From CAVSRC01 sp963732845 (lineage in GTDB: Bacteria > Pseudomonadota > Alphaproteobacteria > Rhizobiales > Kaistiaceae), in NCBI GenBank assembly GCA_963732845.1, contig CAVTBE010000011.1:248001-312000 (forward strand): 64,000 bases of DNA, read 5' to 3'. Below the pieces are notes generated by a model that worked only from the letters and a program-made list of their open reading frames with translations, was not told the DNA's origin and did not search any database. Each line of letters opens with the position of its first letter. Position 1 is the first letter of the stretch. Of this stretch, positions 40,829 through 51,588 are shown one piece after another. The position numbers were made by a program, and so were the translations under genes.

Positions 40829-41995
40829 TCAGGCGGGCATTGCCGTCTCCACCAGGCGCGCCCAGTAGGAGCAGCCGAAGGGGATAATCTCGTCGTTGAA
40901 ATCGTAGCCGGCATTGTGCAGCCCGGCGCTGTCGCCGTTGCCGATGAACAGAAAGGCTCCCGGGCGCTGCTCGAGCATGTAGGAGAAGTCCTCGCCGGCG
41001 AGCATTGGCGGGGCGTCGGTGGCAACGCTGGCGGCGCCGGCGATCTCGGCCGCGATCGTTGCGGCAAAGCCGACGGCGGCCGGGTCGTTGCGGGTGACCG
41101 GGTAGTTGCGGTCGTAGAACAGGCTGACGCTGGCGCCGTGAGCCGCGGCGATGGCGTTGGCGATCTCGGTGAGGCGCTTTTCGGCGAGGTCGCGCACCGC
41201 GCCCGAGAGGCAGCGGACGGTGCCGGCGATCTCGGCGGTCTCGGGGATGACGTTGTAGGCGGTGCCGGCGTGGAAGCGGGTCACCGAGACGACGGCGGCA
41301 TCGAGCGGGTCGACATTACGCGAGACGATGGTCTGCAGCGCGTTGACCATGCCGGCGCCGACGACGATCGGATCGACGGTCGTATGGGGGCGGGCGGCGT
41401 GGCCGTCGCGGCCGGTGATGGTGATGGTGAATTCGTCGGTCGAGGCCATGATCGGGCCGGGACGCGTGGCGAACTTGCCGACGGGAAGGCCCGGCAGATT
41501 GTGCATGCCGTAGACCTCATCGATGGCCCAGCGCTCCATCAGGCCGTCTTCGATCATCGCCTTGCCGCCGCCGCCGCCTTCCTCGGCTGGCTGGAAGATG
41601 ACGATCGCGGTGCCGTCGAAGTTGCGCGTCTCGGCGAGGTAGCGCGCCGCACCGAGCAGCATGGCGGTGTGGCCGTCATGGCCGCAGGCGTGCATCATGC
41701 CGGGCACGGTGGAGGCGTAGGGCTTGCCGGTCTTCTCGGCGATGGGCAGCGCATCCATGTCGGCGCGGAGCCCGATCACCTTGCCGCTGTCCATCCTGCG
41801 GCCGCGGATGACGCCGACGACGCCGGTGCGCCCGATCCCGGTCGTCACCTCGTCGACGCCGAAGGCGCGAAGCTTCTCGGCCACCGTCGCGGCGGTGCGG
41901 TGGACGTCGTAGAGCAGTTCCGGGTGCTCGTGGAGATCGTGCCGCCAGGCGACAATATCGGCCTGGAAATCGGCGAAACGGTTGACGATCGGCAT
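40829..41995 (-). CDS. M20 family aminoacylase/amidohydrolase (hippurate hydrolase-like)
   Basis: A 388-residue metallo-amidohydrolase that cleaves N-acyl amino acids or similar amides. Metal-ligand motifs are HACGHDGHT (C104, H106), FQPAEEGGGG near residues 138-148, MHNLPGLPVG and the C-terminal MLAGEDFSYMLEQRPGAFLFIGNG. The dimerisation domain holds GRDGHAARPHTTVDPIVVG. It is cytoplasmic. It lies between the ABC exporter and ureG on the same strand, but no link to urease is evident. Confidence 0.93.
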   Translation of the reverse strand: MPIVNRFADFQADIVAWRHDLHEHPELLYDVHRTAATVAEKLRAFGVDEVTTGIGRTGVVGVIRGRRMDSGKVIGLRADMDALPIAEKTGKPYASTVPGMMHACGHDGHTAMLLGAARYLAETRNFDGTAIVIFQPAEEGGGGGKAMIEDGLMERWAIDEVYGMHNLPGLPVGKFATRPGPIMASTDEFTITITGRDGHAARPHTTVDPIVVGAGMVNALQTIVSRNVDPLDAAVVSVTRFHAGTAYNVIPETAEIAGTVRCLSGAVRDLAEKRLTEIANAIAAAHGASVSLFYDRNYPVTRNDPAAVGFAATIAAEIAGAASVATDAPPMLAGEDFSYMLEQRPGAFLFIGNGDSAGLHNAGYDFNDEIIPFGCSYWARLVETAMPA

Positions 41996-42062
41996 TCCGG
42001 AACTCCTCGGGGGCGTGCGGACTATAGACCGGTTGTGCGATGCAGCGCGAGGCGCTTGGCCG

Positions 42063-42691
<629 letters not shown>

Positions 42692-42695
<4 letters not shown>

Positions 42696-43411
42696 GAGCG
42701 GAACAACCTCGTGTACTGGGTTTCGTGTTTCATGGAGGCGATGTCGGCGCGCAACGCCGCGCCGCCGAGATCGTCGAGGGTCGCGGTCGCGGCCTCGGCG
42801 GTGACCGTGTCGATCACGGGGCCGAGCGCGGCGACCACCCGGAGACCGTCGGTCTGGCCGATGGGAATGGCGCGCACGCCGGCCGAAACCACGTTGGCGA
42901 CGAAGCCGTGGAGCATGGCGCTCAATGCCGGCGCCGCCGCGATGCCGTGGGCGGCGGCGGCAAGAGCGACGGCGACCGGGTAGGGCAGGGCCGCGTCGGC
43001 GGGCAGTGCCACGGCGAGCGCGGCGAGGCGCTCGGACGGCCAGGCCGCCTGGACGGCGGCGAGGAAGGCGCGGCCCTGTGCGGTCGATTCCAGATGGCGC
43101 TCGCGCGAGGGCTGGAAGGCGGCGCCGATCTCGGCAATTGCCTGCAGGCGGGGGCCATCGCCGGCCTCTGCCGCCTGCCACGCTTGCAGGAACAGGATCG
43201 CATCGTTGTGGCCGGCGCCGTTCCTCAGAATGTCCGACAGCCAGCTGGTGAGCGTCGCCGCATCGCGTACGCTGCCGTCCTCGATCGCCCATTCGAGCCC
43301 GTGGCTGTAGGAGTAGCCGCCGACCGGAAAGGCCGGCGACAGCCAGGCAAGCAGCTTGCGCAGCGCCGCGGGCGGCAGCTCGTCTGGCGTCGTGGCCACG
43401 CCCTCAATCAT
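42692..43411 (-). CDS. ureF: Urease accessory protein UreF
   Basis: An activator of UreG within the UreDFG maturation complex. The 239-residue product has the conserved LLAWLSPAFPVGGYSYSHGLEWAIEDG near residues 18-44 and AAHGIAAAPALSAMLHGFVANVVSAGVRAIPIGQTDG later. ATG at 43411 was chosen: it overlaps the ureE stop by eight bases and gives the normal family length. Starts at 43447 or 43486 would translate the His-repeat DNA of ureE in another frame as a run of Met-Thr, so they are unlikely. Confidence 0.93.
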
Positions 43412-43907
43412 CCAGCCGGTCGTCGTGCCCGAGCGCCGTGACAGCATGGTCATGGTCATGGTCATGGTGGTGGTGAGCGTGACCATAGGCGCCGCCTTCG
43501 GGGTCGAAGGGGGCTTCGACGTGCGTCACCCGCGCGCCGAGATGGGCGACCATGTCCTCGATGACCGGATCGTGGCGAATGCGCAGACGGTTGCCGAGAA
43601 GCTGGGTGGGCAGGTGACGGTTGCCGAGGTGCCAGGCGATGCGCAGCAGGCCGGCCGGCGTTTCCGCCGCAATCTCGCAGAGCGGTTCGGGTGCGGCATC
43701 GACGACGACGATGCGGCCGTCCTCGAGCACCAGGGCGTCGCCGTCCCTGAGCGGCACGGCCTGAGAGAGATCGAGCAGGAATTCCAGGCCGCCGCCGGCG
43801 GTCATCGCCATGCGCCGGCGGTGGCGCTGGTCGTAATCCAGGACAATGCGGTCGGCGGGTTCTCCCGACCATTGCCCGGCGGGGTGCATCTGGGTCGCGC
43901 GGATCAT
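43404..43907 (-). CDS. ureE: Urease nickel metallochaperone UreE
   Basis: Delivers Ni2+ to the urease assembly complex. The 167-residue protein has the two UreE domains, including DAAPEPLCEIAAETPAGLLRIAWHLGNRHLPTQLL and DPVIEDMVAHLGARVTHVEAPFDPEGGAYGH. It ends in a histidine-rich tail GHAHHHHDHDHDH for nickel storage. The tail is encoded in the DNA just before the ureF start. The HAD phosphatase gene begins 72 bases upstream on the opposite strand. Confidence 0.96.
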   Translation of the reverse strand: MIRATQMHPAGQWSGEPADRIVLDYDQRHRRRMAMTAGGGLEFLLDLSQAVPLRDGDALVLEDGRIVVVDAAPEPLCEIAAETPAGLLRIAWHLGNRHLPTQLLGNRLRIRHDPVIEDMVAHLGARVTHVEAPFDPEGGAYGHAHHHHDHDHDHAVTALGHDDRLDD

Positions 43908-43978
43908 CGGCTGGCCATCTGGCTATTCTTGTCAAGCCGCGATACCACCGGGGCCTCCCGCCGGCAAACGGTCAGGCC

Positions 43979-44680
43979 ATGCACGGTATTCTTTTCGACA
44001 AGGACGGAACGCTGCTCGACTTCGAGGCGACCTGGCTGCCGGTCCTCAAGGCCTTCGCCAGCGAACTGGCCCATGGCGACGAGGCGACGGCCGAAACGAT
44101 GCTGATCCGAGGCGGTTTCGACCCCAAATCCGGCCGTTTCCGCGCCGGTTCGACCATCGCCGCCGGCACCTCGGTCGATCTGGCGCAGCTGTGGTATCCG
44201 ACGCTCGACGGCGACGCGCTGGGCGCCATCGTCGCCCGCATCGACGACGGCTTCAACGCCGGCGGGCCCAACCATTCGGTCCTGCTGCCGGGCGTGACCG
44301 CGACGCTTGGCGAACTCAAGGACCGGGGCCACGTCATGGGGATCGCCACCAATGACGGCACGGCGATCGCCAGCGAGGCGCTGGACGCCATCGGCCTCGC
44401 CGATTTCTTCGCCTTGGTGCTGGGCTACGACGCGGTCGTCCACCCGAAGCCGGCGCCCGACATGGTGCTGGCCTTTGCCGACAGGGCGGGCCTGACGCCG
44501 GCGGAGATCGTGGTGGTCGGCGACAATGCGCACGATCTGGTGATGGCGCGTACCGCCGGCGCCGGCGCCGCCATCGGCGTGCTCTCCGGCAACGGCGGAA
44601 GAGGCGATCTGGAGCCGTTCGCCGACGCGATCCTCGATTCGATCTGCGACCTGCCGGACTGGCTGGCGGCGCACGCCTGA
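43979..44680 (+). CDS. HAD family hydrolase (phosphoglycolate phosphatase-like)
   Basis: A 233-residue haloacid dehalogenase-fold phosphatase. Motif I is LFDKDGTLLD (D7, D9), motif II ATNDGTAIASE, motif III lysine in HPKPAPDMVLAFA, and motif IV VVGDNAHDLVMART. The helical cap is of the Gph type. The gene sits inside the urease locus on the opposite strand, between ureE and the small membrane protein gene, so it interrupts the ure transcript. Its substrate cannot be predicted from this context. Confidence 0.92.
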   Translation: MHGILFDKDGTLLDFEATWLPVLKAFASELAHGDEATAETMLIRGGFDPKSGRFRAGSTIAAGTSVDLAQLWYPTLDGDALGAIVARIDDGFNAGGPNHSVLLPGVTATLGELKDRGHVMGIATNDGTAIASEALDAIGLADFFALVLGYDAVVHPKPAPDMVLAFADRAGLTPAEIVVVGDNAHDLVMARTAGAGAAIGVLSGNGGRGDLEPFADAILDSICDLPDWLAAHA

Positions 44681-44694
44681 ACGGCGGAAGCGCG

Positions 44695-45240
44695 TCATCG
44701 GGCGTGCCCCGGGCGCTTCGCGGTCAGCTTCCGCCAGCCCCAGGCGGCCAGCAGCACCAGGAGCAGCGTCATCGCGACCGTGGTCGCGGTCGCCTTCCAT
44801 GCCGTCCAGCGGCTGGCGGTCGCCACCATCTCCGGCGTCAGGCGGTCGGCACCGGCGTCGAGCATGACGGCGACGGCGGCATTCTCGAGATAGTCGAACA
44901 GGGCGCCGGGAATGGCGGTGAGTGCCAGCACCCAGCGCCAGCGCCCCCATCCGGTCGGCGTCAGGGCGGCGATGGCAAAGAACAGGGTTGCGGCAAGGAG
45001 CGCCGGATAGGCGGTGTCGAGCCTGTGCTGGACATCGCGGTAAAGCGCGGTCCCCTCCGGCGAGAGGGCCGCCAGGAAGGCCTTCGCCTCCTCGAAGGAA
45101 TAGCCCGAGGGCCGCAAGTCGAAGGGCGCCAGTCCGCCGGCAGCGGCGGAAATCGCCGGTAGCGTCCAGACAAGCATGGTGGCGTAGACCGCAAGCGTGA
45201 CCGCGAACAGGAGCCAGAAGGCGCGGCGCGGTGCGGTCAC
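44695..45240 (-). CDS. Small multi-spanning membrane protein of unknown function
   Basis: A 181-residue protein with about four membrane helices (residues 8-28, 76-95, 102-122 and 152-172) and a soluble loop containing PFDLRPSGYSFEEAKAFLAAL. I do not recognise a named family. The pattern LLAATLFFAIAAL...LTAIPGALFDYLENAAV is seen in uncharacterised alphaproteobacterial membrane proteins. The start is a GTG at 45240. It is on the same strand as ureC and 67 bases downstream, so it may be transcribed with urease, but no urease role is known. Confidence 0.75.
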   Translation of the reverse strand: MTAPRRAFWLLFAVTLAVYATMLVWTLPAISAAAGGLAPFDLRPSGYSFEEAKAFLAALSPEGTALYRDVQHRLDTAYPALLAATLFFAIAALTPTGWGRWRWVLALTAIPGALFDYLENAAVAVMLDAGADRLTPEMVATASRWTAWKATATTVAMTLLLVLLAAWGWRKLTAKRPGHAR

Positions 45241-45307
45241 GGGCGTTTGTCTCCGGTTACGGACGGCAGTCTGCGCGCCGGCGATGCTCCGGCCGCAATC
45301 CCGCCGC

Positions 45308-47017
<1,710 letters not shown>

Positions 47018-47137
47018 GGCTTAGCCTCTCCTGCGGCTGGCGGGGAAACGCGCGGAACGGGCGCAACGAACCCGACGCAGGCTTCCTCCGGATGCGCTAT
47101 GATTGGTGAAACGATGAAGCGAACGAAGGGATGCACC

Positions 47138-47503
47138 ATGACGAGATTGCGCACGGTGCTGGCGGCTTTCGGCCTGATCGGGGCCCTCAGCCTGCTGGCG
47201 GTGCTGCCGGCCCAGGCGGGCTCGGGCAACGACCGGGCGATCCGCGATCTGAGGACGCTCAGATATGTCGACAGGCTGGTGGTCGTCGATGTCGGGGCCC
47301 AGCACGACCGCTGGATCTATGCCAAGCGGGCGCAGGAAAGCCGGCTGCCGCTGACGCCGCTGCAGGTTGCGATTGTGAACAACCGGGCGCTGGTCGATGC
47401 GATCAACCACCGGGTGTGGAGTTTCGACCTGAAGTCGGTCTACGCCGCGCTCATCCAGGGCAACACGGTCTATCTCTACCTGGATGAGCCGCCGCCCTAC
47501 TGA
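47138..47503 (+). CDS. Small secreted protein of unknown function
   Basis: A 121-residue protein with a clear Sec signal peptide (MTRLRTVLAAFGLIGALSLL, cleavage after AQA near residue 27) and a mature part of about 94 residues: IRDLRTLRYVDRLVVVDVGAQHDRWIYAK and LQVAIVNNRALVDAINHRVWSFDLKSVYAALIQGNTVYLYLDEP. It has no cysteine and no recognised domain. ATG at 47138 has AAGGG seven bases upstream; ATG 47114 is also in frame. It lies between ureB and ureC on the opposite strand. Related short proteins occur in rhizobia, as far as I recall, without known function. Confidence 0.75.
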   Translation: MTRLRTVLAAFGLIGALSLLAVLPAQAGSGNDRAIRDLRTLRYVDRLVVVDVGAQHDRWIYAKRAQESRLPLTPLQVAIVNNRALVDAINHRVWSFDLKSVYAALIQGNTVYLYLDEPPPY

Positions 47504-47532
47504 GGTCCGCACGGGTTGGGTCGCGGTGCGGC

Positions 47533-47838
47533 TCACAGCTTGCCCATGACTTTCTGATTGAAGCCGAAGACCAGCCGTTCGCCGCGATAGGGGACGAGGG
47601 TGACGGTGCGCGTCTGGCCGGGCTCGAAGCGCACCGCCGTGCCGGCGGGGATGTCGAGCCGGTAGCCGCGGGTCGTCTCGCGGTCGAAGGCGAGCGCCGA
47701 ATTGACCTCGTAGAAATGATAGTGCGAGCCGACCTGGACCGGACGGTCGCCGGAATTGGCGACCGCGACGGTGACCGTCGGCTGGCCGGCATTGAGTTCA
47801 ATCTCGCCTGCGGCAGGGATGACTTCGCCCGGGATCAT
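47533..47838 (-). CDS. ureB: Urease beta subunit
   Basis: A structural subunit of urease with 101 residues. Diagnostic features are MIPGEVIPAAGEIELNAG, the core NSGDRPVQVGSHYHFYEVN and the C-terminal VFGFNQKVMGKL. It follows ureA by 11 bases and should be co-translated with it. The next gene on this strand, ureC, is more than 500 bases away because an oppositely oriented gene lies between. Confidence 0.97.
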   Translation of the reverse strand: MIPGEVIPAAGEIELNAGQPTVTVAVANSGDRPVQVGSHYHFYEVNSALAFDRETTRGYRLDIPAGTAVRFEPGQTRTVTLVPYRGERLVFGFNQKVMGKL

Positions 47839-47849
47839 GTTGGCAAACC

Positions 47850-48152
47850 TCAGCGGATGGGACTGTGGACGGTGACGAGCTTGGTGCCGTCGGGGAAGGT
47901 CGCCTCGACCTGAACGTCGTGGATCATCTCGGCGATGCCGTCCATGACCTGGGCACGGCCGACGACATGGGCGCCGGCCTCCATCAGCTCGGCGACCGGG
48001 CGGCCGTCGCGGGCGCCCTCGACGACGAAATCGGTGATCAGCGCCACCGCTTCCGGATGGTTGAGCTTGACGCCCCGCTCCAGGCGGCGCCGCGCCACAT
48101 TGGCGGCCATGGCAACGAGCAGCTTGTCCTTCTCACGCGGCGTCAGGTTCAT
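47850..48152 (-). CDS. ureA: Urease gamma subunit
   Basis: The small structural urease subunit, 100 residues, starting MNLTPREKDKLLVAMAANVARRRLERGVKLNHPEAVALI and ending EATFPDGTKLVTVHSPIR. All regions match the family, and length is typical. It lies 19 bases after the ureD stop codon and 11 before ureB, so ureD-ureA-ureB form one transcript. Confidence 0.98.
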   Translation of the reverse strand: MNLTPREKDKLLVAMAANVARRRLERGVKLNHPEAVALITDFVVEGARDGRPVAELMEAGAHVVGRAQVMDGIAEMIHDVQVEATFPDGTKLVTVHSPIR

Positions 48153-48171
48153 GGGCTCCCTCGGTCCTTCA

Positions 48172-49044
48172 TTAGTTCCATACGCGCGGCATCGCGCGGC
48201 CACGCAGCGTTTCGATCAGGCGGGTGACGTCGGCGCGCAGCGCCTGTCCGTCGGGCGCGATCAGACGGGCGACGAGCATGCCGTTCCAGGCGCTTACCCC
48301 CGCCTCACCGGCACTGTCTAGCAGGACGGCACGGGCGCGGTCGATGGCGCCTTCCGCCTCCGGCGCGACCAGGACGACGGTGGCGAGCGCCCGCGCGCCG
48401 TTGCCGGTGGCGGTGCCGGAAAGCGTGCGCGTGGTGTCGCCGTCGAAACGCAGACCGTCGGCGAAGACGAGACGGCCGTCGCGGCGGATGCGCCAGGAAT
48501 CGCGGACGGTGACGTCGCCGGCGGTCTCGCCCATGGCGGTGCGGCCGAGCACGATGGATTCGACGGCGATGAGCCGCGCCGAGGCCGCCAGGTCGGCGGT
48601 AAGCGTGCGCTTCAGCGACGAGCGGTCGAAGAGGATGGTCTCCTGCGGCAGCCAGTCGAGGGCGCCGCCTTCGGCGACGCGGAGCACGGTTGCGACCGTG
48701 GCGTCGCCGGCGCTGCGCCGGTAGATGCGCTCGGCGGCCTGACCGGAGACGGTGGCGCCGGCATGCGGCCCGACGGCGATCGACCAGGAGAAACGGTCGC
48801 CGCCGGTGATGCCGCCGGCCGTATTGACCAGCACGGCGGCGAACGGCTCGCCGGCCGCGGGCCGCGGGAAACGGATCTTGGCCGAGCCGGACTGGTAGTT
48901 CTCGGTGAGCCGCGTGCGGCCGTCCGCGGCGGCGACCGCCAGCCGCGCGATGCCGCGGGCCCGCTCGAGCGCCGCCAGCGGCGGCGCGGCTGGCGCGCGG
49001 CCGGGCAGACGGCTTCCATCGGCGGCAGGCTGGACGACGGTCAT
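48172..49044 (-). CDS. ureD: Urease accessory protein UreD
   Basis: The scaffold of the UreDFG maturation complex, 290 residues. Conserved segments are RFPRPAAGEPFAAVLVNTAGGITGGD, SGQAAERIYRR and EGGALDWLPQETILFDRSSLKR, with RDSWRIRRDGRLVFADGLRF. ATG at 49044 was preferred to an upstream TTG at 49080. It is the first gene of the urease locus; a promoter should lie in the 204 bases shared with the divergent carboxypeptidase gene. Confidence 0.95.
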   Translation of the reverse strand: MTVVQPAADGSRLPGRAPAAPPLAALERARGIARLAVAAADGRTRLTENYQSGSAKIRFPRPAAGEPFAAVLVNTAGGITGGDRFSWSIAVGPHAGATVSGQAAERIYRRSAGDATVATVLRVAEGGALDWLPQETILFDRSSLKRTLTADLAASARLIAVESIVLGRTAMGETAGDVTVRDSWRIRRDGRLVFADGLRFDGDTTRTLSGTATGNGARALATVVLVAPEAEGAIDRARAVLLDSAGEAGVSAWNGMLVARLIAPDGQALRADVTRLIETLRGRAMPRVWN

Positions 49045-49210
49045 CGGCGGATCATTTGCGATTGGCGCGGTCTGTTGCAAGCCCGGGTCCCTTATGCCCG
49101 ACTTTCATGCCTGGGGATCCAAGCCGGGCGTTCTGGCGGGGATTTGTTGCAAACTTGACGCCAAGTTCCCGCACCGGCGGGTGCACGGATTTGTCGTGCA
49201 GCGCCAGACA

Positions 49211-49231
49211 TTTGCCGTTTTTCCCGGCAAA
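49211..49231. repeat. Small hairpin in the ureD-dac intergenic region
   Basis: TTTGCCG (49211-49217) and CGGCAAA (49225-49231) form a perfect 7-bp stem with loop TTTTTCC. It lies about 20 bases before the carboxypeptidase start, so it could be an operator or an mRNA leader hairpin. There is no direct evidence of function. Confidence 0.35.
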
Positions 49232-49248
49232 CGACCGCGAAGAAGGCA

Positions 49249-50532
49249 ATGGGAGAGCTTTGCCAAGTGACGGCGAAATCGGCTAGGACGGTGGCGGACC
49301 ATGCGATTTTTTCCAACGCGGCCACCGGCCGCCCAAGACAGTCGAGGCTAGGGGCGTTGCGTCTGACGATCCGTTTGTTTGCCCTCATCGTCGTGCTGGT
49401 CGCCGGTCCGGTGCGCGCCGCCGACAGCTCGGCCTATATCCTCGTCGATGTGCTAAGCGGCACCGTGCTTGACTCGCGCGCGTCCGACCGCCTGTGGCAG
49501 CCGGCGTCGCTGACCAAGCTGATGACCGCCTACGTGACCTTCAAGGCGCTCAGGGACGGCACGCTGACGCTGACTTCGCCGGTCAAGATCTCGGCACACG
49601 CGTTGGCGCAGGCGCCGGCCAAGATGGGCTTCAAGGTCGGCACCGTCCTCAATGTCGACAATGCGCTCAAGATGATGCTGGTGAAGTCCGCCAACGACAT
49701 CGCCATGGCGGTGGCCGAGACCGTGGGCGGCAGCGAGGCGGGTTTCGTCGCCATGATGAATGCCGAGGCGCGGCGTCTCGGCATGGCGTCGACCCACTAC
49801 GACAATCCGAACGGCCTGCCGAGCGCCGGGCAGACCACGACGGCGCGCGACCTTGCGGTGCTGGCGCGGGCGCTGTGGCTCGACTTTCCCGAGCGCCGTG
49901 AGCTGTTCCGCATCCCGGCAATCTTCGCCGGCAAGCGGGTGCTTCGGTCGCAGAACGTGCTGCTTGAGCGCTATCGCGGCGCCAACGGCATGAAGACCGG
50001 CTTCGTCTGCGCCTCCGGCTACAACATCGTCGGGGCGGCCAGCCGCAGCGGCCGGCAGCTGGTGGTCGTCGTGCTCGGCGCAAGCTCGTCCAAGAATCGG
50101 GCGGAGACGGCGGCCGTGCTGCTCAATCGCGGCTTCGACAACCGCTACGGCGGGTCGGCGCGCCCATCGCTCGCCAGCTTCGAAACCACCCCGGCGACCG
50201 GGCCGGTGGCCAATCTGCACGATCAGGTGTGCACTTTTGCCGGCAAGGCGACCGACGAGGAAGACCCGTTGCTCTCTGATGTCGCGTCGGATTCGGCGCT
50301 GGATCCGCGCGTCCAGGTGATGGCGCCGGTGCAGGTCTATACCGGGCGGGCGGACGTGGCCGGCGCCGGCCCGACGATCAGGTCGGCCCCGGCGGGCAAG
50401 GTGCCGATGCCGCGCCTGAGGCCGCGCACGACGCTCAGCAGCGCCGCGCCGCCGGCCTTTGCCGAGGAAACGGCCCCCTCGCCGGCGACGCTGGTCATCA
50501 AGCCGCCGCTCGACCTCACCAAGATGCACTGA
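49249..50532 (+). CDS. D-alanyl-D-alanine carboxypeptidase (PBP5/DacF-like)
   Basis: Trims the terminal D-alanine of peptidoglycan stem peptides in the periplasm. It has 427 residues. Penicillin-binding motifs are S87-L-T-K90, S147-A-N149 and K249-T-G251. A signal peptide (LTIRLFALIVVLVAGPVRA) begins around residue 39. The true start may therefore be later than ATG 49249, for example GTG 49291. After the catalytic domain comes a proline/alanine-rich tail (about residues 300-427) with the short hydrophobic C-terminus lacking a clear amphipathic anchor. Confidence 0.92.
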   Translation: MGELCQVTAKSARTVADHAIFSNAATGRPRQSRLGALRLTIRLFALIVVLVAGPVRAADSSAYILVDVLSGTVLDSRASDRLWQPASLTKLMTAYVTFKALRDGTLTLTSPVKISAHALAQAPAKMGFKVGTVLNVDNALKMMLVKSANDIAMAVAETVGGSEAGFVAMMNAEARRLGMASTHYDNPNGLPSAGQTTTARDLAVLARALWLDFPERRELFRIPAIFAGKRVLRSQNVLLERYRGANGMKTGFVCASGYNIVGAASRSGRQLVVVVLGASSSKNRAETAAVLLNRGFDNRYGGSARPSLASFETTPATGPVANLHDQVCTFAGKATDEEDPLLSDVASDSALDPRVQVMAPVQVYTGRADVAGAGPTIRSAPAGKVPMPRLRPRTTLSSAAPPAFAEETAPSPATLVIKPPLDLTKMH

Positions 50533-50539
50533 CGCGGCC

Positions 50540-51577
50540 ATGGCCGTCCGTGCGCGCAAGCCGCCGATCCCGCTCACGGTCGTCGCCGGTCCGCTCGGCG
50601 CCGGCAAGACGACGCTGATCAACCGGGCGCTCAGGCATCCGGCCTTCGCCAACACCGCCGTCATCCTCAACGAGTTCGGCGAGGTCGGCCTCGAAAACGC
50701 ACTGGTCGAGCGCGCCGAGGACGAGATCGTGGCGCTCGGCGGCGGCTGCGTCTGCTGCGCCGTGCGCGGCGAGCTGGTCGATGCGTTGGAGAACCTGCTG
50801 CGCGGTCTCGACAACGGACGCATCGGCGCGCTTGCCCGGGTGATCATCGAAGCCAATGCCGAGGCCGATCCGGCGGCGATCCTCGCCGGCATCGGCATGC
50901 ATCCCTATCTGCCCATGCGCTTTGTCCCCGACGGCATCGTGGTGGCGGTGGCGGCCGGCGACGTGGCGGCGCTCGACCCCTGGACGGCGCGGCAACTGGC
51001 GATGGCGGACGTCATTGCCGTGGCGAAGGCGGAGAACCGGCTGGCCGACATTGCCGGGGACCTCAAGCGCCTCAACCCGATCGGGCAAATCGTCGATGGC
51101 GGGACGGTGGCGCCGCCGGACCTGGCCGGGCACGGCCCCTTCGACCCGGCATCGGCCGATGTGGCCGGCTGGCTGGGACCGCCCGGCGAGACCAGCGGCG
51201 CCTACGCGCTCAATGTCTTCACGGTGGCGCGGGAGAGGCCGATGCCGCTTGCCGCCCTCGACCAGTTCCTCGATCTTCTGGCCGCCCTGCAGGGGCGCAA
51301 TCTCATTCGCCTGCGCGGGCTCGTCGCCGTCGAAGGCGGCGAGAGCGCCGTGGTCGAGGGCATCGGCACCTTCTTCCTGCCGCCGCGGCTGGTGCCCTCG
51401 CCGGCCGGCGCGCCGTCGACCCGCTTCTCGGTGAGCGCCAGCAGCCTCGATCGGCAGGGCTTCGAAGCCTATCTGGACGCCTTCCTCAACGAGGCGCGCG
51501 TCGACACGCCCGACCGCACGGCGATGACCGACAATCCGCTGCACATCGCCGGCTTCTCGGCCCGGCCCGGCCGCTGA
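50540..51577 (+). CDS. COG0523 (CobW-like) metallochaperone GTPase
   Basis: A 345-residue GTPase of the CobW/ZNG1 superfamily. The P-loop is GPLGAGKTT (17-25), the metal motif GGGCVCCAVRGEL (C70, C72, C73) is intact, and NEFGEVGLE matches the switch I region. The usual guanine-specificity NKxD appears only as VAKAENRLA, and the ETSGLADP motif reads EANAEADP, so nucleotide handling may be altered. The C-terminal CobW domain is short. It starts 7 bases after the carboxypeptidase stop. Metal (Zn, Co or Ni) is not determinable. Confidence 0.88.
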   Translation: MAVRARKPPIPLTVVAGPLGAGKTTLINRALRHPAFANTAVILNEFGEVGLENALVERAEDEIVALGGGCVCCAVRGELVDALENLLRGLDNGRIGALARVIIEANAEADPAAILAGIGMHPYLPMRFVPDGIVVAVAAGDVAALDPWTARQLAMADVIAVAKAENRLADIAGDLKRLNPIGQIVDGGTVAPPDLAGHGPFDPASADVAGWLGPPGETSGAYALNVFTVARERPMPLAALDQFLDLLAALQGRNLIRLRGLVAVEGGESAVVEGIGTFFLPPRLVPSPAGAPSTRFSVSASSLDRQGFEAYLDAFLNEARVDTPDRTAMTDNPLHIAGFSARPGR

Positions 51578-51588
51578 GGCGCCGCCGG

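Noticed and set aside
43412..43486. Longer UreF start giving MVTLTTTMTMTMTM
   Set aside because: This stretch is the UreE histidine-tail DNA read in another frame; the normal UreF length and the coupling overlap fit ATG 43411.
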